Of a stretch of 64,000 bases of DNA, positions 12,137-23,166 are shown piece by piece. The stretch is from Pseudomonas sp. G2-4 (lineage in GTDB: Bacteria > Pseudomonadota > Gammaproteobacteria > Pseudomonadales > Pseudomonadaceae), in assembly GCF_030064125.1 (NCBI RefSeq), contig NZ_CP125957.1:3968001-4032000 (forward strand), read 5' to 3'. The position numbers were made by a program, and so were the translations under genes. Every line of letters begins with the position of its first letter. The stretch's first letter is position 1. The notes below the pieces were generated by a model. It was not told where the DNA came from, did not search any database, and worked only from the letters and a program-made list of their open reading frames with translations.

Positions 12137-12166
12137 AAAGGCGAAGGGTCCGTGCCCTTCGCCTTT
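12137..12166 (+). terminator. Intra-operon hairpin between nuoF and nuoG
   Basis: AAAGGCGAAGGG (12137-12148) and CCCTTCGCCTTT (12155-12166) form a perfect 12-bp stem with a six-base loop. No U tract follows (CGTCCG), so it is more likely a partial terminator, mRNA-stabilising or processing element than a full stop. Confidence 0.6.
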
Positions 12167-12267
12167 CGTCCGATGACGCCTTTTACCCAGGCTGTTTGGA
12201 TTCGGACGAATAACAAGATTCCATTAGCCACGCCCGCTGACACCGGGCCAACGAAGAACTTTGAACC

Positions 12268-14982
12268 ATGGCCACTATCCACGTAGACGGCAAAGAGCTC
12301 GAAGTCGATGGCGCAGACAACCTGTTACAGGCATGTCTGTCCCTGGGCCTCGACATTCCTTATTTCTGCTGGCACCCCGCCCTTGGCAGCGTTGGCGCCT
12401 GTCGCCAATGCGCGGTCAAGCAGTACACCGACGAGAACGACAAGCGTGGTCGGATCGTCATGTCCTGCATGACTCCCGCCACCGACGGCAGCTGGATCTC
12501 CATCGACGACGAAGAAGCGAAAGTGTTTCGCGCCAGCGTCGTCGAATGGCTGATGACCAACCACCCTCACGACTGCCCGGTCTGTGAGGAAGGCGGCCAC
12601 TGCCACCTGCAAGACATGACGGTGATGACCGGCCACAACGAGCGCCGTTATCGCTTCACCAAGCGCACCCACCAGAACCAGCAACTGGGCCCGTTCATCT
12701 CCCACGAGATGAACCGCTGCATCGCCTGCTACCGTTGCGTGCGCTTCTACAAGGACTACGCCGGCGGCACCGACCTGGGCGTATTCGGTGCCCACGACAA
12801 CGTGTACTTCGGTCGCGTTGAAGACGGCACCCTCGAAAGCGAGTTCTCCGGCAACCTCACCGAGGTCTGCCCGACCGGTGTGTTCACCGACAAGACCCAC
12901 TCCGAGCGCTACAACCGCAAGTGGGACATGCAGTTCTCGCCGAGCATCTGCCATGGCTGCTCCAGCGGTTGCAACATCTCCCCCGGCGAACGCTACGGTG
13001 AACTGCGTCGCATCGAAAACCGCTTCAACGGCTCGGTGAACCAGTACTTCCTGTGTGACCGTGGCCGTTTCGGCTATGGCTACGTCAACCGCATCGACCG
13101 TCCACGCCAGCCGCTGCTGGCCGACGGTACCAAGCTGAGCCTGGACCAGGCCCTGGATAAGGCCGCCGAGCTGCTGCGCGGTCGCAACATCGTCGGCATC
13201 GGCTCGCCACGGGCCAGCCTGGAAAGCAACTACGCCCTGCGTGAACTGGTCGGTGCCGAGCACTTCTACAGCGGTATCGAAGCCGGTGAACTGGAGCGCA
13301 TCCGCCTGGTGCTGCAAGTGCTCAAGGACAGCCCGCTGCCCGTGCCGACGATGCGCGACATCGAAGATCACGACGCGGTGTTCGTCCTTGGCGAAGACCT
13401 GACCCAGACAGCCGCCCGCATGGCCCTGGCCTTGCGCCAGTCGGTCAAGGGCAAGGCCGAGGACATGGCCGACGCCATGCGCGTGCAGCCATGGCTCGAC
13501 GCCGCCGTGAAGAACATCGGCCAGGACGCACTGAACCCGCTGTTCATTGCCAGCCTCGCTGAAACCAAGCTCGACGACGTGGCCGAAGAATGCGTCCACG
13601 CCGCCCCTGACGACCTGGCGCGCATCGGTTTTGCCGTGGCCCACGCCCTGGACGCCAGCGCCCCGGCCGTAGAAGGCCTGGACAGCGAAGCAGCCGCCCT
13701 CGCCCAACGTATCGCCGATGCCCTGCTGGCCGCCAAGCGCCCACTGATCATCGCCGGCACCTCGTTGGGTTCCAAGGCGCTGATCGAAGCCGCCGCCAAC
13801 ATCGCCAAGGCCTTGAAGCTGCGCGAGAAGAACGGTTCCATCAGCCTGATCGTGCCGGAAGCCAACAGCCTCGGCCTGGCCATGCTCGGCGGTGAATCGG
13901 TGGACGCGGCCCTGCAAGCGGTGATCGACGGCACAGCCGACGCCATCGTGGTGCTGGAAAACGACCTGTATACCCGCACCGACAAAGCCCGCGTGGACGC
14001 CGCCCTGAACGCCGCGAAAGTGCTGATCGTCGCCGACCATCAGAAAACCGCCACCGCCGACCGCGCCCATCTGGTGCTGCCGGCGGCGAGCTTCGCCGAA
14101 GGCGACGGTACGCTGGTCAGCCAGGAAGGCCGCGCCCAGCGCTTCTTCCAGGTGTTCGATCCGACTTACCTGGACGCCAGCATTCTGGTTCACGAAGGCT
14201 GGCGCTGGCTGCACGCCCTGCGCTCGACCCTGCTGGACCAGCCGGTGGATTGGACGCAACTGGACCACGCGACTGCCGCCTGCGCCGAAAGCAACCCGCA
14301 ATTGGCCCGCATCGTCGATGCCGCACCGTCGGCCTCGTTCCGCATCAAAGGCCTGAAACTGGCGCGCGAACCGCTGCGCTACAGCGGCCGCACCGCCATG
14401 CGCGCCAACATCAGCGTCCACGAACCGCGCACCTCCCAGGACACGGACACGGCGTTCTCGTTCTCCATGGAAGGCTACTCGGGTTCGACCGAACCGCGTT
14501 CCCAGGTGCCGTTCGCCTGGTCGCCGGGCTGGAACTCGCCGCAGGCCTGGAACAAGTTCCAGGACGAAGTCGGCGGTCACCTGCGCGCCGGTGATCCGGG
14601 CACCCGCCTGATCGAAAGCCAGGGCGATGGCCTCAGCTGGTTCGCCAGTGTGCCGCGCGCCTTCAACCCGGCACCGGGCACCTGGCAGGTCGTGCCGTTC
14701 CATCACCTGTTCGGCAGCGAGGAGAACTCTTCCAAAGCCGCACCCGTGCAGGAACGCATCCCGGCCGCCTACGTGGCGCTGGCCAAGTCCGAAGCCGATC
14801 GCCTGGGCGTCAACGATGGTGCCCTGCTGAGCTTGAACGTTGGCGGCCAGACCCTCCGTCTGCCGCTGCGCATCAATGAAGAACTGGGCGTCGGCCTGGT
14901 GGCCTTGCCGGCCGGCCTGGCGGGCATTCCGCCGGCGATATTCGGCAAAACCGTCGACGGTCTGCAGGAGGCAGCGCAATGA
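12268..14982 (+). CDS. nuoG: NADH-quinone oxidoreductase subunit G
   Basis: NuoG is the large 75-kDa subunit (904 residues). The N-terminal ferredoxin domain has the [2Fe-2S] ligands around [15 protein letters not shown]. Next comes HCHLQDM with the His-ligated cluster, then a four-cysteine set from [10 protein letters not shown]. The extra N7-type motif CHGCSSGC near residue 230 is present, as in E. coli. The remainder is a molybdopterin-oxidoreductase-like domain that no longer binds the cofactor in this family. It begins 141 bases after nuoF and overlaps nuoH by four bases. Confidence 0.96.
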   Translation: MATIHVDGKELEVDGADNLLQACLSLGLDIPYFCWHPALGSVGACRQCAVKQYTDENDKRGRIVMSCMTPATDGSWISIDDEEAKVFRASVVEWLMTNHPHDCPVCEEGGHCHLQDMTVMTGHNERRYRFTKRTHQNQQLGPFISHEMNRCIACYRCVRFYKDYAGGTDLGVFGAHDNVYFGRVEDGTLESEFSGNLTEVCPTGVFTDKTHSERYNRKWDMQFSPSICHGCSSGCNISPGERYGELRRIENRFNGSVNQYFLCDRGRFGYGYVNRIDRPRQPLLADGTKLSLDQALDKAAELLRGRNIVGIGSPRASLESNYALRELVGAEHFYSGIEAGELERIRLVLQVLKDSPLPVPTMRDIEDHDAVFVLGEDLTQTAARMALALRQSVKGKAEDMADAMRVQPWLDAAVKNIGQDALNPLFIASLAETKLDDVAEECVHAAPDDLARIGFAVAHALDASAPAVEGLDSEAAALAQRIADALLAAKRPLIIAGTSLGSKALIEAAANIAKALKLREKNGSISLIVPEANSLGLAMLGGESVDAALQAVIDGTADAIVVLENDLYTRTDKARVDAALNAAKVLIVADHQKTATADRAHLVLPAASFAEGDGTLVSQEGRAQRFFQVFDPTYLDASILVHEGWRWLHALRSTLLDQPVDWTQLDHATAACAESNPQLARIVDAAPSASFRIKGLKLAREPLRYSGRTAMRANISVHEPRTSQDTDTAFSFSMEGYSGSTEPRSQVPFAWSPGWNSPQAWNKFQDEVGGHLRAGDPGTRLIESQGDGLSWFASVPRAFNPAPGTWQVVPFHHLFGSEENSSKAAPVQERIPAAYVALAKSEADRLGVNDGALLSLNVGGQTLRLPLRINEELGVGLVALPAGLAGIPPAIFGKTVDGLQEAAQ

Positions 14983-15986
14983 GCTGGTTCACCCCCGAAG
15001 TGATCGCCGTGATCCTGACGGTTCTCAAGGCCATCGTGATCCTGCTGGCCGTGGTGGTCTGCGGTGCGCTGCTGAGCTTCGTCGAACGTCGCCTGCTGGG
15101 CTGGTGGCAGGACCGCTACGGTCCGAACCGCGTCGGCCCGTTCGGCATGTTCCAGATCGCCGCCGACATGATCAAGATGTTCTTCAAGGAAGACTGGACG
15201 CCGCCATTTGCCGACAAGGTGATCTTCACTTTGGCACCGGTGGTGGCCATGAGCGCCTTGCTGATCGCCTTCGCGATCATCCCGATCACCCCGACGTGGG
15301 GTGTGGCGGACCTGAACATCGGCCTGCTGTTCTTCTTCGCCATGGCCGGCCTGTCGGTGTACGCGGTGTTGTTCGCCGGTTGGTCGAGCAACAACAAGTT
15401 CGCTCTGCTGGGCGCCCTGCGGGCCTCGGCCCAGACCGTGTCCTACGAGGTGTTCATGGGCCTGGCGCTCATGGGCATCGTGATCCAGGCTGGCTCGTTC
15501 AACATGCGCGACATCGTCGAGTACCAGGCCCAGAACCTGTGGTTCATCATTCCGCAGTTCTTCGGTTTCTGTACCTTCTTCGTCGCCGGCGTGGCCGTGA
15601 CTCACCGTCACCCCTTCGACCAGCCGGAAGCGGAACAGGAACTGGCCGACGGTTACCACATTGAATATGCCGGCATGAAATGGGGCATGTTCTTCGTCGG
15701 TGAGTACATCGGCATCATCCTGATCTCGGCGCTGCTGGTAACGCTGTTCTTCGGTGGCTGGCACGGCCCGTTCGGCATCCTGCCGCAATTGTCCTTCGTC
15801 TGGTTCGCCCTGAAGACCGCGTTCTTCATCATGCTGTTCGTCCTGCTGCGCGCCTCAATCCCGCGCCCACGCTACGACCAGGTGATGGACTTCAGCTGGA
15901 AGTTCTGCCTGCCGCTGACCCTGATCAACATGCTGGTGACCGCTGCGATCGTTTTGATGAACGCGCCTGCGGCCGCGGTTCAGTGA
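14979..15986 (+). CDS. nuoH: NADH-quinone oxidoreductase subunit H
   Basis: NuoH is the membrane subunit that forms the quinone chamber with NuoB and NuoD. The 335-residue product has about eight hydrophobic helices. The conserved cytoplasmic loop [12 protein letters not shown] and the acidic loop [16 protein letters not shown], both typical for the family, are intact. Its ATG overlaps the nuoG stop by four bases. Confidence 0.96.
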   Translation: MSWFTPEVIAVILTVLKAIVILLAVVVCGALLSFVERRLLGWWQDRYGPNRVGPFGMFQIAADMIKMFFKEDWTPPFADKVIFTLAPVVAMSALLIAFAIIPITPTWGVADLNIGLLFFFAMAGLSVYAVLFAGWSSNNKFALLGALRASAQTVSYEVFMGLALMGIVIQAGSFNMRDIVEYQAQNLWFIIPQFFGFCTFFVAGVAVTHRHPFDQPEAEQELADGYHIEYAGMKWGMFFVGEYIGIILISALLVTLFFGGWHGPFGILPQLSFVWFALKTAFFIMLFVLLRASIPRPRYDQVMDFSWKFCLPLTLINMLVTAAIVLMNAPAAAVQ

Positions 15987-15997
15987 GGATTTGACCC

Positions 15998-16546
15998 ATG
16001 TTCAAATATATTGGCGACATCGTTAAGGGTACCGGTACCCAACTGCGAAGCCTGGTCATGATCTTCGGCCATGGCTTTCGCAAGCGCGACACCCTGCAAT
16101 ACCCGGAAGAAGAGGTCTATCTGGCGCCACGCTATCGCGGCCGTATCGTCCTGACCCGCGACCCCGACGGCGAAGAGCGCTGCGTGGCCTGCAACCTGTG
16201 CGCCGTGGCATGCCCGGTGGGTTGCATCTCGCTGCAGAAAGCTGAAACCGAAGACGGTCGCTGGTACCCGGACTTCTTCCGCATCAACTTCTCGCGCTGC
16301 ATTTTCTGCGGCCTCTGCGAGGAAGCGTGCCCGACCACCGCGATCCAGCTCACACCGGATTTCGAAATGGCCGAGTTCAAACGTCAGGACCTGGTGTACG
16401 AGAAAGAAGATCTGCTGATTTCCGGTCCCGGTAAAAACCCTGATTACAACTTCTATCGTGTTGCAGGTATGGCCATTGCCGGTAAGCCAAAAGGCGCCGC
16501 GCAGAATGAAGCCGAACCGATCAACGTGAAGAGCTTGCTGCCTTAA
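15998..16546 (+). CDS. nuoI: NADH-quinone oxidoreductase subunit I
   Basis: NuoI is the TYKY-type ferredoxin subunit with two [4Fe-4S] clusters, N6a and N6b. Both CxxCxxCxxxCP motifs are visible, [12 protein letters not shown] and [12 protein letters not shown]. The product is 182 residues and starts 11 bases after nuoH with GAGGATTTG ahead of it. No anomalies are seen. Confidence 0.97.
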   Translation: MFKYIGDIVKGTGTQLRSLVMIFGHGFRKRDTLQYPEEEVYLAPRYRGRIVLTRDPDGEERCVACNLCAVACPVGCISLQKAETEDGRWYPDFFRINFSRCIFCGLCEEACPTTAIQLTPDFEMAEFKRQDLVYEKEDLLISGPGKNPDYNFYRVAGMAIAGKPKGAAQNEAEPINVKSLLP

Positions 16547-16555
16547 GGAAGAAAG

Positions 16556-17056
16556 ATGGAATTCGCTTTCTATTTCGCATCGGGTATCGCGGTGGTGTCC
16601 ACGCTTCGAGTGGTCACCAACACCAACCCTGTGCACGCCCTGCTCTACCTGATCATTTCGCTGATCGCCGTGGCCATGACCTTTTTCGCCCTCGGCGCAC
16701 CGTTCGCCGGTGCGCTGGAAGTGATCGCCTACGCCGGCGCCATCATGGTGCTGTTCGTGTTCGTGGTGATGATGCTGAACCTGGGCCCGGCCTCGGTCCA
16801 ACAGGAACGCACTTGGCTCAAGCCCGGCATCTGGGCAGGACCGGTGATTCTCGCCGCCCTGCTGCTGGGTGAACTGCTGTATGTGCTGTTCGCTCACCAG
16901 AGCGGCCAGGCCATCGGCCACACCACCGTAGGTGCCAAGGCCGTGGGCATCAGCCTGTTCGGCCCGTACCTGCTGGCTGTCGAACTCGCCTCGATGCTGC
17001 TGCTTGCCGCAGCCGTCACGGCGTTCCATTTGGGCCGTAACGAGGCGAAGGAGTAA
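16556..17056 (+). CDS. nuoJ: NADH-quinone oxidoreductase subunit J
   Basis: NuoJ is a membrane subunit with five hydrophobic helices. The 166-residue product includes the conserved [20 protein letters not shown] stretch, whose pi-bulge helix is part of the proton-coupling path in this family. AAGGAAGAAAG lies immediately ahead of ATG 16556, and the next gene starts four bases after the stop. Confidence 0.96.
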   Translation: MEFAFYFASGIAVVSTLRVVTNTNPVHALLYLIISLIAVAMTFFALGAPFAGALEVIAYAGAIMVLFVFVVMMLNLGPASVQQERTWLKPGIWAGPVILAALLLGELLYVLFAHQSGQAIGHTTVGAKAVGISLFGPYLLAVELASMLLLAAAVTAFHLGRNEAKE

Positions 17057-17060
17057 TCAC

Positions 17061-17369
17061 ATGCCTGCTATCCCTCTCGAGCATGGTCTGGCGGTTGCCG
17101 GCATCCTGTTCTGCCTCGGTCTGGTCGGCCTGATGGTCCGCCGTAACATTCTGTTCGTGCTGATGAGCCTGGAGGTCATGATGAATGCCACCGCCCTGGC
17201 CTTCATCGTCGCGGGCGCTCGCTGGGCCCAGCCGGATGGACAGATCATGTTCATCCTGGTGATCAGCCTGGCAGCCGCCGAGGCCAGTATCGGCCTGGCG
17301 ATTCTGTTGCAGCTGTACCGCCGCTTCCACACTCTCGATATTGACGCTGCCAGCGAGATGCGCGGATGA
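17061..17369 (+). CDS. nuoK: NADH-quinone oxidoreductase subunit K
   Basis: NuoK is a three-helix membrane subunit of 102 residues. The acidic residues of helices 2 and 3 appear in MSLEVMMNA and [10 protein letters not shown], which are essential for proton translocation in the family. ATG 17061 follows GAAGGAGTAATC. An upstream in-frame extension into nuoJ is not credible. It overlaps nuoL by four bases. Confidence 0.96.
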   Translation: MPAIPLEHGLAVAGILFCLGLVGLMVRRNILFVLMSLEVMMNATALAFIVAGARWAQPDGQIMFILVISLAAAEASIGLAILLQLYRRFHTLDIDAASEMRG

Positions 17370-19219
17370 ACCTTCTCTTTCTGACTTTCGTATTTCCCCT
17401 CATCGGTTTCCTGCTGCTGTCGTTCTCCCGCGGACGCTGGTCGGAAAACCTTTCGGCGCTGGTCGGCGTGGGCTCCATTGGCCTGTCCGCCCTCGTCACG
17501 GCCTACGTGATCTGGCAGTTCAACGTCGCCCCGCCCGAAGGCGGTGTGTACGTGCAGGTGCTGTGGCGCTGGATGGCGGTGGAAGGTTTCACGCCGAACT
17601 TCGCCCTGTACCTGGACGGCCTGTCCATCACCATGCTCGGCGTGGTGGTCGGCGTGGGTTTCCTGATCCACCTGTTCGCCTCCTGGTACATGCGCGGTGA
17701 AGCCGGTTACTCGCGCTTCTTCGCCTACACCAACCTGTTCATCGCCAGCATGCTGTTCCTGGTGCTCGGCGATAACCTGTTGTTCCTGTACTTCGGCTGG
17801 GAAGGCGTGGGCCTGTGCTCGTACCTGTTGATCGGTTTCTATTACAGCAACCGCAACAACGGTAACGCCGCGCTCAAGGCGTTCATCGTGACCCGGATCG
17901 GCGACGTGTTCATGGCCATCGGCCTGTTCATCCTGTTCCAGCAACTGGGCACGCTGAATATCCAGGAACTGCTGGTCAAGGCACCGGAACACTTCAAGGT
18001 CGGCGACTTCTGGATTGTCCTCGCCACCCTGATGCTGCTCGGTGGTGCCGTCGGTAAATCCGCACAACTGCCGCTGCAAACCTGGCTGGCGGACGCGATG
18101 GCCGGCCCTACCCCGGTGTCGGCACTGATCCACGCCGCGACCATGGTGACCGCGGGCGTCTACCTGATCGCCCGTACCCACGGCCTGTTCGCCCTGGCGC
18201 CGGACATCCTGCACCTGGTGGGCATCGTCGGCGGCGTGACCCTGGTGCTGGCCGGCTTTGCCGCGCTGGTACAGACCGACATCAAGCGCATCCTCGCCTA
18301 CTCGACCATGAGCCAGATCGGCTACATGTTCCTGGCCCTGGGCGTCGGTGCCTGGGAAGGCGCGATCTTCCACCTGATGACCCACGCCTTCTTCAAGGCC
18401 CTGCTGTTCCTTGCCTCCGGTGCGGTGATCGTTGCCTGCCACCACGAGCAGAACATCTTCAAGATGGGCGGCCTTTGGAAGAAGCTGCCGCTGGCCTACA
18501 CCAGCTTCATCGTCGGCGGCGCGGCCCTCGCGGCCCTGCCACTGGTCACCGCCGGTTTCTACTCCAAGGACGAGATCCTCTGGGAAGCGTTCGCCAGCGG
18601 TAACCAAGGCCTGCTCTATGCCGGCCTGGTGGGGGCATTCATGACCTCGCTGTACACCTTCCGCCTGATCTTCATCGCGTTCCACGGTGAAGCCAAGACC
18701 GAAGCCCACGCCGGCCACGGCATTGCCCATTGGCTGCCGCTGTCGGTGCTGATCGTGCTGTCGACCTTCGTCGGCGCCATGATCACCCCGCCGCTGGCCG
18801 ATGTGCTGCCCCAAAGCGTCGGCCATGCCGGCGGCGAAGCCAAGCACAGCCTGGAGATCGCCTCGGGCGCCATCGCCCTGGCGGGTATCCTGCTGGCTGC
18901 CCTGCTGTTCCTGGGCAAGCGCCGTTTCGTCACGGCCATCGCCAACAGTGGTATCGGGCGATTCCTTTCGACCTGGTGGTTCGCCGCCTGGGGCTTCGAC
19001 TGGATCTACGACAAACTGTTCGTCAAGCCATACCTTGCGATCAGCCACATTCTGCGCAAAGACCCGCTCGACCAGACCATTGGCCTGATCCCGCGCATGG
19101 CCAAGGGCGGCCACACCGCCCTGAGCCGTACCGAGACCGGTCAATTGCGTTGGTATGCGGCTTCCATGGCGGCTGGCGCCGTGCTGGTTATCGGCGCCAT
19201 CGTGCTGGTAGCGGTCTGA
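17366..19219 (+). CDS. nuoL: NADH-quinone oxidoreductase subunit L
   Basis: NuoL is the most distal antiporter-like proton-pumping subunit. At 617 residues with many hydrophobic helices it has family length. The core motif [16 protein letters not shown] and the following [12 protein letters not shown] are present, as is the C-terminal lateral-helix region. Its start overlaps the nuoK stop (ATGA). Confidence 0.97.
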   Translation: MNLLFLTFVFPLIGFLLLSFSRGRWSENLSALVGVGSIGLSALVTAYVIWQFNVAPPEGGVYVQVLWRWMAVEGFTPNFALYLDGLSITMLGVVVGVGFLIHLFASWYMRGEAGYSRFFAYTNLFIASMLFLVLGDNLLFLYFGWEGVGLCSYLLIGFYYSNRNNGNAALKAFIVTRIGDVFMAIGLFILFQQLGTLNIQELLVKAPEHFKVGDFWIVLATLMLLGGAVGKSAQLPLQTWLADAMAGPTPVSALIHAATMVTAGVYLIARTHGLFALAPDILHLVGIVGGVTLVLAGFAALVQTDIKRILAYSTMSQIGYMFLALGVGAWEGAIFHLMTHAFFKALLFLASGAVIVACHHEQNIFKMGGLWKKLPLAYTSFIVGGAALAALPLVTAGFYSKDEILWEAFASGNQGLLYAGLVGAFMTSLYTFRLIFIAFHGEAKTEAHAGHGIAHWLPLSVLIVLSTFVGAMITPPLADVLPQSVGHAGGEAKHSLEIASGAIALAGILLAALLFLGKRRFVTAIANSGIGRFLSTWWFAAWGFDWIYDKLFVKPYLAISHILRKDPLDQTIGLIPRMAKGGHTALSRTETGQLRWYAASMAAGAVLVIGAIVLVAV

Positions 19220-19258
19220 TATGAACCTTGCGAACTTGCGAAAGGAAACGAGCCCGTC

Positions 19259-20791
19259 ATGATTCTGCCCTGGCTAATCCTGATCCCCTTCATCGGCGGC
19301 CTGCTGTGCTGGATCGCGGAGCGCTCCAGCTCCACGCTCCCGCGCTGGATTGCGCTGCTGACCATGTCCCTGGAACTCGCGCTCGGCCTCTGGCTGTGGG
19401 CGACCGGCGACTATTCATTTGCTCCGGCCCCTGGCGCCGATCCAACCTGGGCGCTTGAATTCAAGCACATCTGGATCGAACGCTTCGGCATCAGCGTGCA
19501 CCTGGCCCTCGACGGCCTGTCGCTGCTGATGATCCTGCTGACCGGCCTGCTGGGTATCCTTTCGGTACTCTGCTCCTGGAAAGAGATCCAGCGTCACGTC
19601 GGCTTCTTCCACCTGAACCTGATGTGGATCCTGGGCGGCGTGATCGGCGTGTTCCTGGCGCTGGACCTGTTCATGTTCTTCTTCTTCTGGGAAATGATGC
19701 TGGTGCCGATGTACTTCCTCATCGCGCTCTGGGGTCACAGTTCTTCGGACGGCAAGAAAACCCGGATCTACGCGGCGACCAAGTTCTTCATCTTCACCCA
19801 GGCCTCTGGCCTGATCATGTTGGTGGCGATCCTTGGGCTGGTGCTGGTCAACTTCAACAACACCGGCGTGATTACCTTCAACTACGCCGACCTGTTGAAA
19901 GTGCAGATGTCCAAGACCACCGAGTACGTGCTGATGCTGGGCTTCTTCATCGCCTTCGCGGTGAAGCTGCCGGTGGTGCCGTTCCACTCCTGGCTGCCGG
20001 ATGCCCACGCCCAGGCGCCAACCGCTGGTTCCGTGGACTTGGCGGGTATCCTGCTGAAGACCGCAGCCTATGGCCTGCTGCGCTTTGCCCTGCCGCTGTT
20101 CCCCAATGCCTCGGCGGAGTTCGCGCCGATTGCCATGACCCTGGGCCTGATCGGGATTTTCTACGGGGCGTTCCTGGCGTTCGCCCAGACCGACATCAAG
20201 CGCCTGATCGCATTCTCCAGCGTTTCGCACATGGGCTTCGTGCTGATCGGGATCTACTCCGGCAGCCAGTTGGCCTTGCAAGGCGCGGTAATCCAGATGC
20301 TGGCACACGGTCTGTCGGCGGCGGCGCTGTTTATCCTCAGCGGCCAGTTGTACGAGCGCCTGCACACCCGGGACATGCGTGAGATGGGTGGCCTGTGGTC
20401 GCGCATCGCCTACCTGCCGGCCATCAGCCTGTTCTTCGCGGCTGCCTCCCTGGGCCTGCCGGGCACGGGCAACTTCGTCGGAGAGTTCCTGATCCTGATC
20501 GGCTCGTTCGTCAGTGCACCGTGGATCACCGCCATCGCCACCTCCGGCCTGGTGTTCGGTTCGGTCTACTCGCTGATCATGATCCACCGCGCCTACTTCG
20601 GCCCGTCCAAGTCGGACGAAGCGCTGCGCGGCATGGACGGTCGCGAACTGATCATGGTGCTCGGCCTTGCGGTGCTGCTGGTTTACCTCGGCGTTTTCCC
20701 GCAACCGTTCCTCGACACATCTGCCGCCACGATGCATGGCGTGCAGCAGTGGCTCGGCACCGCCTTCTCTCAACTCGCTTCGGCCCGGTAA
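19259..20791 (+). CDS. nuoM: NADH-quinone oxidoreductase subunit M
   Basis: NuoM is the second antiporter-like subunit (510 residues). The conserved glutamate-containing helix [16 protein letters not shown] and the core [20 protein letters not shown] (20 residues) are intact. It starts 39 bases after nuoL, with GAAAGGAAACGAG in front. The gene ends seven bases before nuoN. Confidence 0.97.
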   Translation: MILPWLILIPFIGGLLCWIAERSSSTLPRWIALLTMSLELALGLWLWATGDYSFAPAPGADPTWALEFKHIWIERFGISVHLALDGLSLLMILLTGLLGILSVLCSWKEIQRHVGFFHLNLMWILGGVIGVFLALDLFMFFFFWEMMLVPMYFLIALWGHSSSDGKKTRIYAATKFFIFTQASGLIMLVAILGLVLVNFNNTGVITFNYADLLKVQMSKTTEYVLMLGFFIAFAVKLPVVPFHSWLPDAHAQAPTAGSVDLAGILLKTAAYGLLRFALPLFPNASAEFAPIAMTLGLIGIFYGAFLAFAQTDIKRLIAFSSVSHMGFVLIGIYSGSQLALQGAVIQMLAHGLSAAALFILSGQLYERLHTRDMREMGGLWSRIAYLPAISLFFAAASLGLPGTGNFVGEFLILIGSFVSAPWITAIATSGLVFGSVYSLIMIHRAYFGPSKSDEALRGMDGRELIMVLGLAVLLVYLGVFPQPFLDTSAATMHGVQQWLGTAFSQLASAR

Positions 20792-20798
20792 GAGCGCT

Positions 20799-22262
20799 AT
20801 GGAATTTACGATTCAACACTTTATCGCGCTTGCGCCGCTGTTGATCACCAGCGCCACGATCATCGTGGTGATGCTGGCGATCGCCTGGCGGCGTAATCAC
20901 TCACAGACCTTCCTGCTGTCGGTGGCGGGGCTGAACCTGGCCCTGCTGTCGATCCTGCCGGCCCTGAAAGTCGCGCCACTGGCAGTCACGCCGTTGATAC
21001 AAATCGACAGCTTCGCCTGCCTCTACATGGCGTTGATCCTGGTCGCCACCCTGGCCTGTGTCACCCTCGCCCACGCCTACCTCGGCGATGGCGGTTCGGG
21101 TTACCCGGGCAACCGCGAAGAACTGTACCTGCTGATCCTGATGGCCGCCGCCGGTGGCCTGGTCCTGGTCAGCGCGCAGCACCTGGCCAGCCTGTTCATC
21201 GGCCTGGAACTGCTGTCGGTGCCGGTCTATGGCCTGGTGGCCTACGCCTTCTTCAACAAGCGCTCCCTGGAAGCCGGCATCAAGTACATGGTGCTGTCGG
21301 CGGCCGGTTCCGCGTTCCTGTTGTTCGGCATGGCCCTGCTCTACGCCGAAGCCGGCACCCTGAGTTTCGTCGGCATCGGCCAGGCCCTGGCGGCCACCGG
21401 GCTACCTAGCCCGATCGCGCAACTGGGCCTGGGCATGATGTTGATCGGCCTGTCGTTCAAGCTGTCGCTGGTGCCCTTCCACCTGTGGACCCCGGACGTC
21501 TACGAAGGCGCCCCGGCGCCCGTGGCGGCGTTCCTGGCCACCGCGTCGAAAGTGGCGGTGTTCGCAGTGATGGTGCGTCTGTTCCAGATCTCGCCAGTGG
21601 CCAGCAGCGGTGTGCTGAGCAACGTACTGACCATCATCGCCATTGCGTCGATCCTGTTCGGTAACCTGCTGGCGCTGACCCAGAGCAACCTCAAGCGTCT
21701 GCTGGGTTACTCGTCCATCGCCCACTTCGGTTACCTGCTGATCGCCCTGATCGCCAGCAAGGGCCTGGCCGTGGAAGCCATCGGCGTGTACCTGGTCACC
21801 TACGTGATCACCAACCTCGGCGCCTTCGGCGTGATCACCCTGATGTCCTCGCCGTACAACGGCCGCGACGCCGACGCCCTGTACGAATACCGCGGCCTGT
21901 TCTGGCGCCGTCCGTACCTGACCGCCGTGCTGACCGTGATGATGCTGTCCCTGGCCGGCATCCCGCTGACCGCCGGCTTCATCGGCAAGTTCTACATCAT
22001 CGCCACTGGCGTCGAGGCTCACCAATGGTGGCTGGTCGGCTCCCTGGTGCTGGGCAGTGCTATCGGCGTGTTCTACTACCTGCGCGTGATGGTCACCCTG
22101 TACCTGATGGAACCGAACCTGCGGCGCCACGATGCCGAGCTGCACTGGGAACAGAAGGCAGGCGGCGTGATGCTGCTGGCCATCGCCGTGTTGGCGTTCT
22201 TCCTTGGTGTGTACCCGCAGCCGTTGCTGACCTTGGTCCAGCAGGCTGGCCTGACGGGTTGA
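20799..22262 (+). CDS. nuoN: NADH-quinone oxidoreductase subunit N
   Basis: NuoN is the third antiporter-like subunit (487 residues from ATG 20799). Family motifs include [16 protein letters not shown] and [20 protein letters not shown]. The longer in-frame reading that begins inside nuoM is unlikely because AAGAG lies just before ATG 20799. A strong terminator closes the operon 30 bases later. Confidence 0.97.
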   Translation: MEFTIQHFIALAPLLITSATIIVVMLAIAWRRNHSQTFLLSVAGLNLALLSILPALKVAPLAVTPLIQIDSFACLYMALILVATLACVTLAHAYLGDGGSGYPGNREELYLLILMAAAGGLVLVSAQHLASLFIGLELLSVPVYGLVAYAFFNKRSLEAGIKYMVLSAAGSAFLLFGMALLYAEAGTLSFVGIGQALAATGLPSPIAQLGLGMMLIGLSFKLSLVPFHLWTPDVYEGAPAPVAAFLATASKVAVFAVMVRLFQISPVASSGVLSNVLTIIAIASILFGNLLALTQSNLKRLLGYSSIAHFGYLLIALIASKGLAVEAIGVYLVTYVITNLGAFGVITLMSSPYNGRDADALYEYRGLFWRRPYLTAVLTVMMLSLAGIPLTAGFIGKFYIIATGVEAHQWWLVGSLVLGSAIGVFYYLRVMVTLYLMEPNLRRHDAELHWEQKAGGVMLLAIAVLAFFLGVYPQPLLTLVQQAGLTG

Positions 22263-22288
22263 TCGTGTAGCGGTAGATCGCAGAAAAC

Positions 22289-22316
22289 ATAAACGGCACC
22301 TTCGGTGCCGTTTTTG
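22289..22316 (+). terminator. Terminator of the nuo operon
   Basis: AAACGGCACC at 22291-22300, loop TTC, then GGTGCCGTTTTT. The perfect stem and U tract mark the end of the operon. Confidence 0.93.
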
Positions 22317-22385
22317 CGTTTGAGGGATGATGGATTTTCAAAAACCCGTGACCGCAAGTTCCTGAGAGATCAAATCAAACCTGCG

Positions 22386-22853
22386 CTATAAAAGCCCCTT
22401 TACCATAGGGACACATGCCAGTTGAAGACCCGAAGGGGAATGGTAAATCGCAGGCTCCTCGCCCACGAAACCGTAGCGTCGGTAAAAGTCAGCCGCATTC
22501 AAAGTTGCATCAAGCTTGACTTCCTCCAGGCCCAATTCTCGCGCCAGGGACTCAAGGTGGTCCAGGACTCTCCTGCCGATACCCCGCTGCATAAAATCAG
22601 GATGCACAAAGATCGCGCCGATTTCGCTGTTCTCCAGGTCAAGCATTCCTGTTGCCACCGGCTCTCCGTCGATACAGCCCAGATAGAAGTGCTTCTCCAT
22701 CAGTGTGTAATAGCCATCTGAGGCCGCACCAGCCGTCCAGGCCAATAGCTGCGTCTCGGTGTAGGCGTTGATGCATTGATGCCGTATCGCTAGAAGGCGA
22801 ATGTCGAATGCTGTCTGGGAATCACTGTGGTCGGCTCGTCTAATCTCGAACAT
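22386..22853 (-). CDS. GNAT family N-acetyltransferase
   Basis: This is a 155-residue GNAT protein. The central strand and acetyl-CoA loop read IFVHPDFMQRGIGRRVLDHL (residues about 81-100), with the canonical Q-R-G-I-G-R. The C-terminal DFYRRYGFVGEEP is also typical. GGAG lies six bases from the start. The substrate is unknown. Its upstream leader on the minus strand contains a terminator-like hairpin and a competing stem (see the attenuator entry), so expression may be controlled by premature termination. Confidence 0.9.
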   Translation of the reverse strand: MFEIRRADHSDSQTAFDIRLLAIRHQCINAYTETQLLAWTAGAASDGYYTLMEKHFYLGCIDGEPVATGMLDLENSEIGAIFVHPDFMQRGIGRRVLDHLESLARELGLEEVKLDATLNAADFYRRYGFVGEEPAIYHSPSGLQLACVPMVKGLL

Positions 22854-22886
22854 TTCAGTCTCCGTCAGCCATGTTCGGACGGAGAA

Positions 22887-22977
22887 CTAAAAAAGCCCCG
22901 TCCATCTCTGGCGGGGCTTGGGGTAACACGTCAAATTCTAAGCACGCATGACCTCATGGCCCGCCAGAGGCGGTCAT
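22887..22977 (-). promoter_or_regulatory. Candidate RNA attenuator upstream of the GNAT gene
   Basis: Read on the minus strand, a hairpin at 22977-22948 (outer ATGACC/GGTCAT, inner CCGCC/GGCGG) precedes a U-tailed terminator. The terminator stem is 22893-22900 with 22912-22919, and the U tract is at 22894-22889. The segment complementary to 22960-22969 is also perfectly complementary over 10 bases to 22906-22915 inside the terminator, so the two folds exclude each other. The terminator sits 35 bases ahead of the GNAT start. The pairing is visible; regulation is inferred. Confidence 0.45.
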
Positions 22978-23166
22978 AGAGGAACACAGCATGTTCATTC
23001 GACGTATGTAAATCATGGGTGGATAGTGCTGTGGATGGCCGGACAAGTCAATTTCGAAGCGGCTTTGAGCAGTGGGCAGCGTGGATTCTATCCAGACTGC
23101 ATGACGTCCAAATGTAGGGCTATCCTTGTGATCGGCTAACTTGCAGGCCCGGGAGGAGAGACAAGG
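22978..23166. other. Intergenic remainder between the GNAT and FAD oxidoreductase genes
   Basis: Together with the attenuator this makes a 313-base gap without a supported gene. It should hold divergent promoters for the two flanking genes. A 20-codon frame on the minus strand (22954-23016) has no ribosome-binding site and is not called. Confidence 0.5.

Noticed and set aside
12325..14979. An 884-codon open frame antisense to nuoG, and similar long antisense frames opposite nuoCD (8382-10172), nuoK-L (17057-19144) and nuoM (19415-20773)
   Set aside because: They mirror GC-rich third-position codon bias of the real nuo genes, have H/Q/R-rich compositions with no family motif, and lack ribosome-binding sites.
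22954..23016. A 20-codon leader-peptide-like frame just before the putative attenuator
   Set aside because: No ribosome-binding site precedes its ATG, so I report only the RNA pairing and not a leader peptide.
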